Positions 8,160 to 17,020 of a DNA stretch of 64,000 nucleotides are shown here, one piece after another. Position 1 is the stretch's first letter, and the number at the start of each line of letters is the position of its first letter. Made by a program: the position numbers and the translations under genes. Under the pieces are notes generated by a model. That model made no database searches, was not told the origin of the DNA, and was given only the letters and a program-made list of their open reading frames with translations. The DNA is from Empedobacter falsenii (lineage in GTDB: Bacteria > Bacteroidota > Bacteroidia > Flavobacteriales > Weeksellaceae): assembly GCF_013488205.1 (NCBI RefSeq), contig NZ_CP040908.1, forward strand, positions 1,775,876 through 1,839,875, in the 5' to 3' direction.

Positions 8160-8867
8160 TTAAAAACCAATCGCTGTACCGCCCAAAGAAACACTTGTTT
8201 TGTTATATTTCGTAGGCGTTTTTTTCTTTTTCACTTTGATTGAAAAAATAACAGGTTCTAATGGTAATTCGTTTTTCGTTTCAACATTACTAATTTTCAT
8301 GACTTTGTCTAAGCCTTTTGTAATTTCTCCAAAAACTGTAAAATCATGATCTAAACGAGGCTGACCACCATTTTTCAAATACTCAGCGCGTTGTTCTGCT
8401 GTAAATTTGATTCCTTTTTTAGCTTCTAAGTTATCTAATTCTTCTTCTGTAATTCTCTTTCCAACAACAAAATAAATTTGATTGTAATACGATGCTTTCT
8501 CTTTATTTCCATCTCGACCAGCGCCTAGAGCACCCATTTTATGAAAAGCTTTCGGATTAAATTCTGGTGCTAAACGAATCGGTTTTTGTTCTGGATGTTC
8601 GGCTTCTCGTGCCAAAATAGGGTCATCTAATTCTCCTCCTTGAATCACAAAATCTTTCACAATTCTGTTAAATTGCGCATTTGTATAAGTTCCTTTATTA
8701 ATTTCACTCAAAATCAAATCGCGATGTTTTGGTGTGAAATCGTATAACATCACATCAAATTTTCCGTAATTCGTTTTGAATTTTAAAGTATAGGTTTGTG
8801 CAGAAACAAAACTCGAAATTGAAAATCCAATTCCGAGTGCAATATTTTTTAATAATCTATGATTCAT
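8160..8867 (-). CDS. Exported cyclophilin-type peptidyl-prolyl isomerase
   Basis: A 235-residue protein with a signal peptide ending near VSAQ (about residue 24) and a cyclophilin domain from about 27 to 210. Recognisable blocks are FNRIVKDFVIQGGE, the MGALGAGRDGN segment and HDFTVFGEITKGLDKV. An insertion of about 40 residues around EEELDNLEAKKGIKF separates the core strands, as in other Bacteroidetes periplasmic cyclophilins. It should act in periplasmic folding. It is the first gene of a two-gene operon with the radical-SAM gene, behind a TATATTTG box on the minus strand. Confidence 0.92.
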   Translation of the reverse strand: MNHRLLKNIALGIGFSISSFVSAQTYTLKFKTNYGKFDVMLYDFTPKHRDLILSEINKGTYTNAQFNRIVKDFVIQGGELDDPILAREAEHPEQKPIRLAPEFNPKAFHKMGALGAGRDGNKEKASYYNQIYFVVGKRITEEELDNLEAKKGIKFTAEQRAEYLKNGGQPRLDHDFTVFGEITKGLDKVMKISNVETKNELPLEPVIFSIKVKKKKTPTKYNKTSVSLGGTAIGF

Positions 8868-8896
8868 TATAAATTTTCTTGTTCTAAAGATAGCAA

Positions 8897-8904
8897 CAAA
8901 TATA
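8897..8904 (-). promoter_or_regulatory. -7 box for the cyclophilin/radical-SAM operon
   Basis: On the minus strand the bases read TATATTTG, matching TAnnTTTG, 30 bases before the cyclophilin start codon. Confidence 0.45.
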
Positions 8905-8919
8905 GAAATCAGAACGATT

Positions 8920-9879
8920 TTAAGCTAAATTCATAATCATAATTAAACTTCCAACTCCAATAATTACCCATAAAATAATAGCCATTAATAGTGGTTTGTA
9001 ACCGATATTTTTTATCATTTTGAATGATAAACTTGTTCCGATTAAGAATAATGTAAGCGTAAGTGCAGCTTTTGATAAATCAATAATAATTGGGCTAAAT
9101 TGATGAACAAAAGGTACATAGGTATTGACACAAATGGCGATTAAAAATAAACCAATAAACCACGGAATATTAATTTTTGATGTGGTGTTTTTGAAAAACA
9201 ATAAGGTTAAAAACGACAATGGAATAATCCAAAGTGCACGCGCTAATTTCACTGTTGTAGCGACTTGTAAAGCTTCTTCTCCGTATTTACTTGCTGCTCC
9301 AACGACTGAACTTGTATCGTGAATGGCGATGGCGCACCACAAACCGAATTCGTGTTGAGATAAGTTGAATAAATGTCCAAGTGGTGGAAAAATCAATAAG
9401 GCAATTGAATTTAAAGTGAAAACCACTGCTAAAGCAACCGAAATTTGATTGGGTTTTGCTTTTGTAATCGGCGCGATTGCTGCGATTGCACTTCCACCGC
9501 AAATTGCTGTTCCCGCTGATATTAAGTATCCTGTAGCTTTTTCAATTTTGAAGAGTTTGGTAAATAAAAATCCTAAAATCATCAACGTAGAAATACTTAC
9601 AACGGTGAATACAATTCCTTCTTTTCCAGCTTGTATAGCCGAAAAGATATTCATTCCGAATCCTAAACCTACCACAGCAACTTTCAATAAAGTGCTTGAT
9701 ACTTTTCGTGATTGTATTTCGTATGGATTTCCAAATATTTGAGCAACAGCAAATCCTAAAACTAATGCGATAGGAGAGCTTATAAAAGGCATTAAACATA
9801 GAAATGCACATATTAAAAAGATAACTTTTTGCGTAGTGAATTGTTGAAATAAACCTTTTTCTGAATGTATAATTTTCAT
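8920..9879 (-). CDS. YeiH-family putative sulfate/sulfite exporter
   Basis: A 319-residue integral membrane protein of the YeiH/Cons_hypoth698 family, with about ten hydrophobic segments. Family hallmarks include the glycine-rich ATGYLISAGTAICGGSAIAA stretch and the HDTSSVVGAASKYG segment. I chose the ATG at 9879 (MKIIHSEKG) because an upstream in-frame start at 9903 adds eight residues not typical of the family. Members export small anions, and sulfite or sulfate has been proposed. A LysR gene precedes it by about 70 bases on the same strand, matching the yeiE-yeiH pairing known in enterobacteria. Confidence 0.88.
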   Translation of the reverse strand: MKIIHSEKGLFQQFTTQKVIFLICAFLCLMPFISSPIALVLGFAVAQIFGNPYEIQSRKVSSTLLKVAVVGLGFGMNIFSAIQAGKEGIVFTVVSISTLMILGFLFTKLFKIEKATGYLISAGTAICGGSAIAAIAPITKAKPNQISVALAVVFTLNSIALLIFPPLGHLFNLSQHEFGLWCAIAIHDTSSVVGAASKYGEEALQVATTVKLARALWIIPLSFLTLLFFKNTTSKINIPWFIGLFLIAICVNTYVPFVHQFSPIIIDLSKAALTLTLFLIGTSLSFKMIKNIGYKPLLMAIILWVIIGVGSLIMIMNLA

Positions 9880-9952
9880 GATTTGAATAATTTTATGGTA
9901 CAAATTTCTTGTACTTATTATTCAAAAAGAAATGATAAAAAGTAATCTATTA

Positions 9953-10846
9953 TTACTTTAAGTTATAACGATTACAGAAATCAATAAATAAATTCACCAA
10001 TTTAGATTGTTCACCTTCTGGAATGATAAAATTGAAATTACGCTCTATTACAAGGTTTTTAATGTCAATTATGGTTAAAGTTTGATTTTTAAGTTCTTGT
10101 AAAATAGATTGAATCGATAAAAAAGCCAATGCATCAGAATGTAGTACATACGATTTTATACTTTCAGTACTTCCCAATTGAATTTCTATATTGAGCTCAT
10201 TTAGCTTTATATTTTTCGATTTTAGAGCCAAATCAATAGTTTCTAAAGTTCCAGAACCAGGTTCCCGAAAAACCAACGGAATATTCTTTAAATCATCTAA
10301 TTTGATATTGTTTTTAGTCGAAATAGAATGATTTTGACGAGAAACTAACACAATTTCATCTTTCATAAACGGAAAATAATGAAACGTTCTATTTTTGATT
10401 TGAGCTTCAATTAAACCGACATCAATTTTATGATCTGCTAATAAATCTTCAATTTTTTCCGAATTTTGAATCACCAAACTCAACTGAATTTCAGGAAATC
10501 TTTTTCGAAATTCTGCTAAAATAGGAGGTAACACATATTGCGCAATTGTAGTGCTCGCACCCAAACGCAAAGTTCCTTTTTGTTTTTCTTGCAATTGACC
10601 AATTTCAAATTCCATTTTTTGATAAACAGAAAAAATTTCTTCTGTATATTTTAATAGAATTTCGCCAGCTTTGGTCAATTTTATTTTCGTTCCATTTCTC
10701 TCGAATAACTTAATGTTAAGATTTAATTCGATTTCTTTAATATGTTTTGTAACAGCTGGTTGTGTTATATTTAATTCGTTTGCTGCTTTTGTGAAATTCA
10801 AGCGTTTAGCAACCGTATCAAAAACTTTTAATCTAAAATCGAACAT
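9953..10846 (-). CDS. LysR-family transcriptional regulator (CysB/YeiE-like)
   Basis: A 297-residue LysR protein. The N-terminal helix-turn-helix spans about 1-65 (AKRLNFTKAANELNITQPAVTKHIKEIE). A linker helix and a periplasmic-binding-like effector domain follow (about 90-290; LRLGASTTIAQYVLPPIL, VFREPGSGT). The GSGT effector loop is like that of CysB/YeiE-type regulators. It lies between the glutaminase gene (6 bases upstream) and the YeiH exporter gene, probably in one transcript, and likely regulates the exporter and itself. The effector is not deducible from the sequence. Confidence 0.92.
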   Translation of the reverse strand: MFDFRLKVFDTVAKRLNFTKAANELNITQPAVTKHIKEIELNLNIKLFERNGTKIKLTKAGEILLKYTEEIFSVYQKMEFEIGQLQEKQKGTLRLGASTTIAQYVLPPILAEFRKRFPEIQLSLVIQNSEKIEDLLADHKIDVGLIEAQIKNRTFHYFPFMKDEIVLVSRQNHSISTKNNIKLDDLKNIPLVFREPGSGTLETIDLALKSKNIKLNELNIEIQLGSTESIKSYVLHSDALAFLSIQSILQELKNQTLTIIDIKNLVIERNFNFIIPEGEQSKLVNLFIDFCNRYNLK

Positions 10847-10852
10847 AAAAAA

Positions 10853-11881
10853 TTATTGAAATAAACTTAAATTGTATTGCTTTACCAAATCCAAAATCAT
10901 GTGATAACCAGCCGCAGAATTTCCGTGTTTGTCGAGTGCAGGACTGAAAACGCCAATACCAATTTTGTTTGGAACGGAAACGGTAATTCCGCCACCAACG
11001 CCAGATTTGCTTGGTAATCCAACGGTGCGAGAATATTCGCCACTAAATTCGTACATTCCGGCAGTCAACATTTGAGATTGAATTAATTGTGAAACTTCCG
11101 CATTTTTATACGTTGTATCACCATCAAAACGTGTGCATTGATGAGCAAAGAAATAACCAATTTTAGCTAAATCTTCGGCAGTTACTTCGATAGAACATTG
11201 TTTGAAATAGTTGTTCAACTTTTCTTCATCACCTTCAATCAAGCCATTATTTTTCATCAAATAAAACATTCCACGATTTTTGTTTCCCGTTTCTTTTTCA
11301 GAATTATAAACCGATTTACTATAATCTATCGAATTATTTTTGGTGATGTAACGAACCATTTCAAGGATTTTTTTGAAAGGAATTTCACCTTCACCCTCAA
11401 TCATAGAAGTTGTTAAAATCGCACCTGCATTCATCATCGGATTAAGAGGTTTTCCTGTCGTTTCAAGATTTGCGTAGTGATTAAATGGTTTATCCGTTCC
11501 GAAATAACCTATTTTAGAAAATACATTTTTCTCACCTTTTTCCGTAACAGCAATCATTAATGCAATGATTTTTGAGATACTTTGAATCGTAAATTTTTGG
11601 TTGACATCGCCAACATTTATCACTTTACCATTCTCATTAACTACAGAAAAAGTAATTTTATCTGCTTGCATTTTTCCTAATTCTGGAATATAATCGGCAA
11701 CTTTTCCTTCTTTGTAAAAAGCTTTATTTTTCTCCAAAATATCGCTTAATGTTTTTTCATTAATCTGTAAGTTTTTCGAACTATTTTTTGACGTATTTTG
11801 TCCATAAACCGTATGATTGATTGGATTAAAACACGTTAAGGTAAGGCTTAATAGTAATGTTGAGAATGTATATCGTTTCAT
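10853..11881 (-). CDS. glsA: Glutaminase A, exported
   Basis: A 342-residue serine-dependent glutaminase that hydrolyses glutamine to glutamate and ammonia. I set the start at the ATG at 11881 (MKRYTFSTLLLSL), giving a signal peptide; an upstream in-frame start at 11902 only adds seven residues. The penicillin-binding-like active site appears as FTIQSISKIIAL (SxxK). GKPLNPMMNAGAI, PSKSGVGGGI and SPALDKHGNSAAG are typical GlsA blocks. Most bacterial GlsA proteins are cytoplasmic, so a signal peptide is of note, though such forms occur in Bacteroidetes. It opens a glsA-lysR-yeiH operon. Confidence 0.92.
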   Translation of the reverse strand: MKRYTFSTLLLSLTLTCFNPINHTVYGQNTSKNSSKNLQINEKTLSDILEKNKAFYKEGKVADYIPELGKMQADKITFSVVNENGKVINVGDVNQKFTIQSISKIIALMIAVTEKGEKNVFSKIGYFGTDKPFNHYANLETTGKPLNPMMNAGAILTTSMIEGEGEIPFKKILEMVRYITKNNSIDYSKSVYNSEKETGNKNRGMFYLMKNNGLIEGDEEKLNNYFKQCSIEVTAEDLAKIGYFFAHQCTRFDGDTTYKNAEVSQLIQSQMLTAGMYEFSGEYSRTVGLPSKSGVGGGITVSVPNKIGIGVFSPALDKHGNSAAGYHMILDLVKQYNLSLFQ

Positions 11882-11899
11882 TTTATTTGATGTAAAACA

Positions 11900-11907
11900 C
11901 AAACTTA
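11900..11907 (-). promoter_or_regulatory. -7 box for the glsA-lysR-yeiH operon
   Basis: The minus strand reads TAAGTTTG, matching TAnnTTTG, 18 bases before the glsA start codon. Confidence 0.45.
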
Positions 11908-11979
11908 AAAAATATTTGGTTGATTCGCCGAGATAAAATAGTTTTATATAAAATGTAGAATCTAAAATTTATAAAAAAA

Positions 11980-12996
11980 ATGAAATATTTCGTCCTATTG
12001 TTATCGAGTTTGTCTTTTGCGCAAACCTATCAAGTGATTAATGAGGAAAATTCGTCTGTTAGTTACCGAGGTTTGGCGTTTCAGGATGCAAAAACGTTTA
12101 TCGTTTCTGGCTCAAAAAATACAATTGGTAGAACGACAGATGGAGGAAAAACATTTAGTTGGATTAATCCGAAAGTTGTAGAGAATAGAGATTTTAGAGA
12201 TGTAGAGGTTTTAGGAAAAGATAATTATTTGGCTTTAGGAATTGATTCTCCTGCTTATATTTTGCAGACGAAAGATGGCGGAAAATCGTGGAATAAATTG
12301 TATGAGAATAATGAAAAAGGTATTTTTTTAGATGTAATTTATGTGGATAAAACTTCGAAGAAAATTACTGTTTTAGGAGATCCAATGTCGCCAGATAAAC
12401 CATTTGTATTAACGTCTTCGATTACTGATCCTACTAAATGGGAAGTTGCAAAATCGCTTCACGGTCAACCTTTGCGATTGAAAAATCCGAAAGAAGCTTT
12501 TTTTGCATCAAGTGGAAGTAATTTGTATGTAGATGGGAAGCAAACCTTGATTGTTACAGGAGGAGAGTTGTCGAATTTATACTATTATACGCCAAAAGGT
12601 GGACAAATGTATGCGTTGGAGAAAACGAAAAGTTCTACTTCTGGAATTAATGGAATGGCTTATGACGCGACAAATAATGTTGGATACTTGGTTGGTGGAG
12701 ATTTTACAAAACCAGAAGATTCGAGCTATAATTTCTATAAATTTAAGTTGACAAATGGTAAAATTGATTTTCAAGATTCATGGAAATATCCAAAAGGATA
12801 TAAATCTGGTGTAACAATTATTTCAAAAGATAAAGTCTTGGTTTGTGGTTATTCTGGAGTAGATTATTCTGCAGATGGAGGACATAATTGGACAACTATT
12901 ACACAAGATAGTTACAATACGTGTACAGTTTCGCCAGATAAGAAATATGTGATTTTGGTGGGAAATAAAGGAAAGATTGGAAAAATTACGTTTTAA
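11980..12996 (+). CDS. Secreted YCF48/BNR-type beta-propeller protein
   Basis: A 338-residue protein with a short signal peptide (MKYFVLLLSSLSFAQ). Sialidase-type Asp-box repeats are visible as TTDGGKTFSWI (about 46), TKDGGKSWNKL (about 97) and SADGGHNWTTI (about 297). The fold resembles the YCF48/HCF136 photosystem II assembly factor, but this organism has no photosystem, so the role is probably in protein interaction or polymer binding at the cell surface. Similar Bacteroidetes proteins are sometimes labelled oxidoreductases without clear support. It is transcribed alone and divergently from glsA. Confidence 0.85.
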   Translation: MKYFVLLLSSLSFAQTYQVINEENSSVSYRGLAFQDAKTFIVSGSKNTIGRTTDGGKTFSWINPKVVENRDFRDVEVLGKDNYLALGIDSPAYILQTKDGGKSWNKLYENNEKGIFLDVIYVDKTSKKITVLGDPMSPDKPFVLTSSITDPTKWEVAKSLHGQPLRLKNPKEAFFASSGSNLYVDGKQTLIVTGGELSNLYYYTPKGGQMYALEKTKSSTSGINGMAYDATNNVGYLVGGDFTKPEDSSYNFYKFKLTNGKIDFQDSWKYPKGYKSGVTIISKDKVLVCGYSGVDYSADGGHNWTTITQDSYNTCTVSPDKKYVILVGNKGKIGKITF

Positions 12997-13060
12997 AAGT
13001 TTCTAAAATTAAAATTAGATTAGAAATTGATTTTCAATTTTATAAATACTAGTTTCTTTG

Positions 13061-13150
13061 TAAATTTGAATAACCTAATACAATTCATAGTAAAGGGTGG
13101 TTAGTAGTTTTTTTAGTAAAAGTTCAGATAAATTTTATCTGAACTTTTTT
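13061..13150 (+). promoter_or_regulatory. Promoter-like box followed by a hairpin: possible small transcript
   Basis: TAAATTTG at 13061-13068 fits the -7 consensus. A transcript starting near 13074 would reach the intrinsic hairpin at 13121-13150 after about 75 bases with no open frame. This could be a small RNA, or the hairpin may simply end the beta-propeller gene 120 bases upstream. Confidence 0.3.
13121..13150 (+). terminator. Intrinsic terminator
   Basis: AGTTCAGATAAA pairs with TTTATCTGAACT and is followed by a T run. It lies between the beta-propeller and osmC genes. Confidence 0.8.
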
Positions 13151-13241
13151 CGTTAAAATTATTCATAAAGTTGAGAATTAATTCCTCTAATGATTTCATA
13201 ATTTTTAACTTTAATAAAATTCAATCTAAAAAATATTCAAA

Positions 13242-13658
13242 ATGAAAAGAAGTGCAAAAGCAGTTTGGAATGGTTCGGTTACAGAAGGATCAGGAACACT
13301 AACCACACAAAGTACAGTATTAGATAATACACAATATTCGTTCAAAAGTCGATTTGAAGAAGGAGTAGGAACAAACCCAGAAGAACTTTTGGCAGCAGCT
13401 CATGCAGGTTGTTTTACAATGAAAACATCAGGTTTATTAGGAGAAGCAGGATATACAGCAGAAAAATTAGAAACCGATTGTAAAATTGTTTTTGAAGGAG
13501 GGAAAGTTGTTCGCTCAGAATTAAGTTTAACAGCAAAAATTCCTTCGATTACAGATGAAGAATTTCAGAAAATAGCAAAAGAAGCAGAAGAAACTTGTCC
13601 GATAAGTGTTTCATTTAGCTTCGAAAAAGTATTGGTTTCGGCAGTTTTAGTTGAATAA
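13242..13658 (+). CDS. osmC: OsmC-family peroxiredoxin
   Basis: A 138-residue OsmC/Ohr-superfamily protein that reduces organic hydroperoxides with two cysteines. The first catalytic Cys is in AAAHAGCFTMKTSG (about residue 59). The second is in EAEETCPISVSF (about 124). The spacing and the N-terminal block KRSAKAVWNGSVTEGSGTLT identify the OsmC branch rather than Ohr. It stands alone with its own terminator and is convergent to the CocE/NonD hydrolase gene. Confidence 0.94.
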   Translation: MKRSAKAVWNGSVTEGSGTLTTQSTVLDNTQYSFKSRFEEGVGTNPEELLAAAHAGCFTMKTSGLLGEAGYTAEKLETDCKIVFEGGKVVRSELSLTAKIPSITDEEFQKIAKEAEETCPISVSFSFEKVLVSAVLVE

Positions 13659-13680
13659 ATTGTTGGGTCCAAAAATAAAA

Positions 13681-13710
13681 AATCCAACAAGTAATTTGTT
13701 GGATTTTTTT
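13681..13710. terminator. Bidirectional terminator between osmC and the hydrolase gene
   Basis: AATCCAACAA pairs with TTGTTGGATT around five bases, with A-rich sequence before and T7 after. Confidence 0.85.
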
Positions 13711-13711
13711 G

Positions 13712-15562
13712 TTATTTCAAAACTGGAATTTCGATATAAGAATCGTGATAAATTCGTTGTGTTTGTTTCAAGAAATCTTTCGCAGTTGTTTCGTAAACAT
13801 TCATAAATTGTTGCGGATTACGGTCGGCTAAAGGAAACCATGTATTCTGAACTTGAATCATGATACGATGTCCTTTCTTGAAAGTATGTCCAACATCTGG
13901 CATAGAATACGTCACATTTGTTTTCTGATTAGGAACCATTGCTTCAGGTTTTTCAAAACTATTGCGGTACTTTCCTCGCATAATTTCGGCACGAATCAAA
14001 TTTTGATATCCAGCCATCAATTTTCCATTATATTTTGGTGTGTCTTCAGGGAAAACATCAATCAATTTTACTACATAATCAGCATCTGTTCCCGTTGATG
14101 AAACAAATAGATGATTGATAATTGGACCTGTAATCGTCATATCTTCAGTTAAAATGTCGGTTTGATAAACCATAACATCAGGACGAGTTGACGCAAATCG
14201 TTGATCATCGACCATATATTCTCGCGGACGACTTTCTAAAACACCACCTTGATACGGAACTGGATTATTTGGATCTGCTACATATTCATCAAAACTTGCG
14301 TTATTAGTCTGTTGAAAAGATATTTTTCCGTTAGCTTGTAAATACATTTTCTGCGTTGTCACATTCTTTGGAGGCCAATTATCAAACTGTTTCCATTCAT
14401 TAGAACCTGTGATAAAAATTTGCGCTTCTGTTGGTTTGAAATTTCCTTTGTCTTTTAAATAATAATTGAAAAAAGGTAACTCAATTTGTTGCTGATAATA
14501 TTCTCCTGTTGGCGTTCCAAATTGCATATCACCAAATGTATCGGCTTTAGAGCGAACCCAACCACCATGAAACCAAGGTCCAGCTACCAAAATATTTGTT
14601 GCATTCGGATTTTGCTTTTCAATTGCTTTATAGGTTTCAAATGCACCATAAACATCTTCTGCATCAAAGAAACCACCAACCGTCATCACAGCAGGTTTCA
14701 CATTGGTAAGATGTGGTAAAGGGTTTCGATCTTGCCAAAATTGATCATAATCAGGATGTGCAAACAAATCATTGTAGAATTTGATATTATCTTGGAAATA
14801 TTTATCCTTCAATTCCTTTACAGATCCACCTTCCAAATAAAAACGGTAATTATCTTTGATTGGATATTCTAAAGATTTCGGACCTTTATCTGGTGTAATT
14901 GGTTGCGGACGTTTAACACCAAATGATGACATAAATTTGAAAGAATCATTTAGAAATAAAACACCATTGTGATGAAAATCGTCGCCTAAAAACCAATTCG
15001 TAACTGGTGCTTGTGGTGAAACAGCTTTCAGCGTTGGATGCGAATTAACCAAACTCATTGTCGAATAAAAACCAGGATAAGAAATTCCATAAATTCCAGC
15101 TTTTTGGTTGTAATTTTTCATGTTTTTTGCCAACCATTCCAACGTGTCGTACGTATCTGTACTTTCGTCTATTGCCTTTTTATTTTTCGTTTTATTAACT
15201 GGTCGTACATCTTCAAATTCACCCTCGCTCATCCATTTTCCTCTCACATCTTGGTATACGAATATAAATCCTTCGCGCATTTCTGCAGGGAAATTTCCAA
15301 GCGATTTTTTATACTCATTTGCTCCGTAAGGCGCCACTGTATAAGGCGTTCGATTAAGTAAAACAGGATATTTCTTGGTTTGATCTTTTGGCGTATAAAT
15401 AGCTGTAAACAATTTCGTTCCATCTCGCATCGGAATCAATTGTTCGGTCTTTTCATAATGCTCTCTAACATAGGCAGAATCTGCTTTTGCATCTTGCGCA
15501 TAGCTAATTCCACTCATCAAAATAAGACTAAGTAGAGTTGCTTTTTGAGTAAATTTTTTCAC
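13712..15562 (-). CDS. Exported CocE/NonD-family hydrolase (acyl-peptidase/glutaryl-acylase type)
   Basis: A 616-residue secreted alpha/beta hydrolase. The signal peptide ends near ISYAQ (about 22). The catalytic domain (about 40-350) holds the nucleophile in GIYGISYPGFYS, the Asp region around GGFFDAEDVYG and a His in GPWFHGGW. The C-terminal jelly-roll domain (about 390-610) is typical of X-Pro dipeptidyl-peptidase S15/CocE-NonD enzymes (MPDVGHTFKKGHRIMIQVQNTWFP). It probably cleaves acyl or peptide amides outside the cytoplasm; the substrate is not predictable. Its length is normal for the family. Confidence 0.93.
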   Translation of the reverse strand: MKKFTQKATLLSLILMSGISYAQDAKADSAYVREHYEKTEQLIPMRDGTKLFTAIYTPKDQTKKYPVLLNRTPYTVAPYGANEYKKSLGNFPAEMREGFIFVYQDVRGKWMSEGEFEDVRPVNKTKNKKAIDESTDTYDTLEWLAKNMKNYNQKAGIYGISYPGFYSTMSLVNSHPTLKAVSPQAPVTNWFLGDDFHHNGVLFLNDSFKFMSSFGVKRPQPITPDKGPKSLEYPIKDNYRFYLEGGSVKELKDKYFQDNIKFYNDLFAHPDYDQFWQDRNPLPHLTNVKPAVMTVGGFFDAEDVYGAFETYKAIEKQNPNATNILVAGPWFHGGWVRSKADTFGDMQFGTPTGEYYQQQIELPFFNYYLKDKGNFKPTEAQIFITGSNEWKQFDNWPPKNVTTQKMYLQANGKISFQQTNNASFDEYVADPNNPVPYQGGVLESRPREYMVDDQRFASTRPDVMVYQTDILTEDMTITGPIINHLFVSSTGTDADYVVKLIDVFPEDTPKYNGKLMAGYQNLIRAEIMRGKYRNSFEKPEAMVPNQKTNVTYSMPDVGHTFKKGHRIMIQVQNTWFPLADRNPQQFMNVYETTAKDFLKQTQRIYHDSYIEIPVLK

Positions 15563-15735
15563 GTGTTTATCAATTTTACAATACTATAAATGTAAAAAAC
15601 TTTTATTTTTTAAAAGTACAAATCGAATTATTTTCTATAAATGATTTCAATATCGATAAAGTTTTAATTATTTTTTATGAATTCGAAAATTCGAACACTT
15701 TTTTTGATTAAATTAGTTAGCCAAAATTAATTGAA

Positions 15736-16182
15736 ATGAAGTTAACTGCAAAAGCAACAATTCAAATTCAGAAATCTAAAAATGAAGTTTTTGATGCGAT
15801 TGTTAATCCAAATAAAATGAATCAATATTTTATTGCTTCTTCATCAGGAGCTATCGAAACTGGAAAAATTGTTGAATGGAAATTTCCTGAGTTTGATGAT
15901 ATTTTTCCTGTAATGGGAGGCGATTTAAAACAAGATGAATACATTTCTTTTGATTGGAGCGGTGGAGTTGATGATATGCTGGTGGAGATTTTTCTCGAAA
16001 AAGGAGAAAATGATTCGACAATTGTTAAAGTCATTGAACATGAAATGAATGATGATGAAGCTGGAATTAAGCAATTGATGGGACAAACAGAAGGTTGGGC
16101 GAATTTCTTGGCTTGTCTGAAAGCTTATCTCGAATACGGAATTAATTTGCGCAAAGGTGCTTTTGATTTTATGAAACCTTAA
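15736..16182 (+). CDS. SRPBCC (AHSA1/START-like) domain protein 1
   Basis: A 148-residue single-domain protein of the Bet v 1/AHSA1 superfamily: N-terminal strand with KATIQIQKSKNEVFDAIVNP and a C-terminal long helix GQTEGWANFLACLKAYLEYG. Such domains form a hydrophobic cavity for lipids or other small ligands, and ligands cannot be read from sequence. It opens a run of eight same-strand genes for small soluble proteins (15.7-20.0 kb) with gaps from 22 bases down to overlaps, so it is probably the first gene of an operon. Confidence 0.85.
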   Translation: MKLTAKATIQIQKSKNEVFDAIVNPNKMNQYFIASSSGAIETGKIVEWKFPEFDDIFPVMGGDLKQDEYISFDWSGGVDDMLVEIFLEKGENDSTIVKVIEHEMNDDEAGIKQLMGQTEGWANFLACLKAYLEYGINLRKGAFDFMKP

Positions 16183-16204
16183 AAATCAACAAAAAACTAT
16201 ACGT

Positions 16205-16612
16205 ATGATTACAATCGAAACAATAATAAATGCTCCAATAGATCAGGTTTGGAAAGCTTTTAATTCTCCTGAAGATATTGTAAAATGGAATCAAGCTTCT
16301 GATGATTGGCATTGTCCTAAAGCAGAAAATGATTTGCAAGTTGGTGGAAAATTAAACAGTACGATGGCTGCAAAAGATGGTAGTTTTCAATTCGAATTTG
16401 AAGCTAAATATGACGAAATCATTCCAAATAAATTTATTCGTTATTACATTGCAGATGGTCGCAAGGTTGAAATAAATTTTCATGAAGAGAATAATTTAAC
16501 CAAAATCACAGAAAAATTTGAACCAGAAAGTCAAAATCCTACTGAAATGCAGACACAAGGTTGGCAAGCTATTTTGAATAGTTTCAAGAATTATGTTGAA
16601 TCGAAAAGCTAA
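16205..16612 (+). CDS. SRPBCC (AHSA1-like) domain protein 2
   Basis: A 135-residue START-like protein: TIETIINAPIDQVWKAFNSPEDIVKWN at its N-terminus, the strand-rich middle (FEFEAKYDEIIPNKFIRYYI) and the C-terminal helix TQGWQAILNSFKNYVES. This is the YndB/AHSA1 type often found beside VOC proteins and DUF1801 genes. It follows SRPBCC protein 1 by 22 bases and precedes a VOC protein by 12 bases. No catalytic residues are evident. Confidence 0.88.
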   Translation: MITIETIINAPIDQVWKAFNSPEDIVKWNQASDDWHCPKAENDLQVGGKLNSTMAAKDGSFQFEFEAKYDEIIPNKFIRYYIADGRKVEINFHEENNLTKITEKFEPESQNPTEMQTQGWQAILNSFKNYVESKS

Positions 16613-16624
16613 AAATAGTTGAAG

Positions 16625-17017
16625 ATGGATGAAAATAAATCGAAAATTGGTCAAATGGTTTGGGCTGATTTAACTGTTGAAAATTCGACTGAATTAAAAG
16701 ATTTTTACAAAGAAGTTGTTGGTTGGGAAGTCAAAAATGTTGCGATGAAAGATGATGAAGAGGAATACAATGATTATACAATGATGTCTTCTTCAGAAAA
16801 TGCGGCTGGTGGAGTTTGTACGAAACGTGGCATGAATAAAGGAATTCCATCACAATGGATTATGTACATTAGTGTAGATAATGTTGCGGAAAGTTTGCAA
16901 AAAGCGTTGGAAATGGGAGGGAAATCTATTCATGAGATTAAAAATAAAGAAGGAAATCTTCAATTTGCAATTGTAGAAGATCCTGCTGGAGCTGTTTTTG
17001 GATTAGCAAATGCTTAA
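16625..17017 (+). CDS. VOC-family (glyoxalase/bleomycin-resistance fold) protein 1
   Basis: A 130-residue protein with paired beta-alpha-beta-beta-beta modules. The blocks MVWADLTVENSTELKDFYKEVVGWE and VEDPAGAVFGLANA are typical of VOC proteins of the glyoxalase-like group. I chose the ATG at 16625 over a TTG two codons earlier at 16619. It may bind a metal and a small substrate, but its activity is not deducible. The next gene starts three bases after its stop, consistent with one operon. Confidence 0.88.
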   Translation: MDENKSKIGQMVWADLTVENSTELKDFYKEVVGWEVKNVAMKDDEEEYNDYTMMSSSENAAGGVCTKRGMNKGIPSQWIMYISVDNVAESLQKALEMGGKSIHEIKNKEGNLQFAIVEDPAGAVFGLANA

Positions 17018-17020
17018 AAT

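Noticed and set aside
15038-15361. Open frame of 107 codons antisense to the CocE/NonD hydrolase gene
   Set aside because: It lies fully inside a well-supported gene and shows only mirrored composition, with no recognisable protein.
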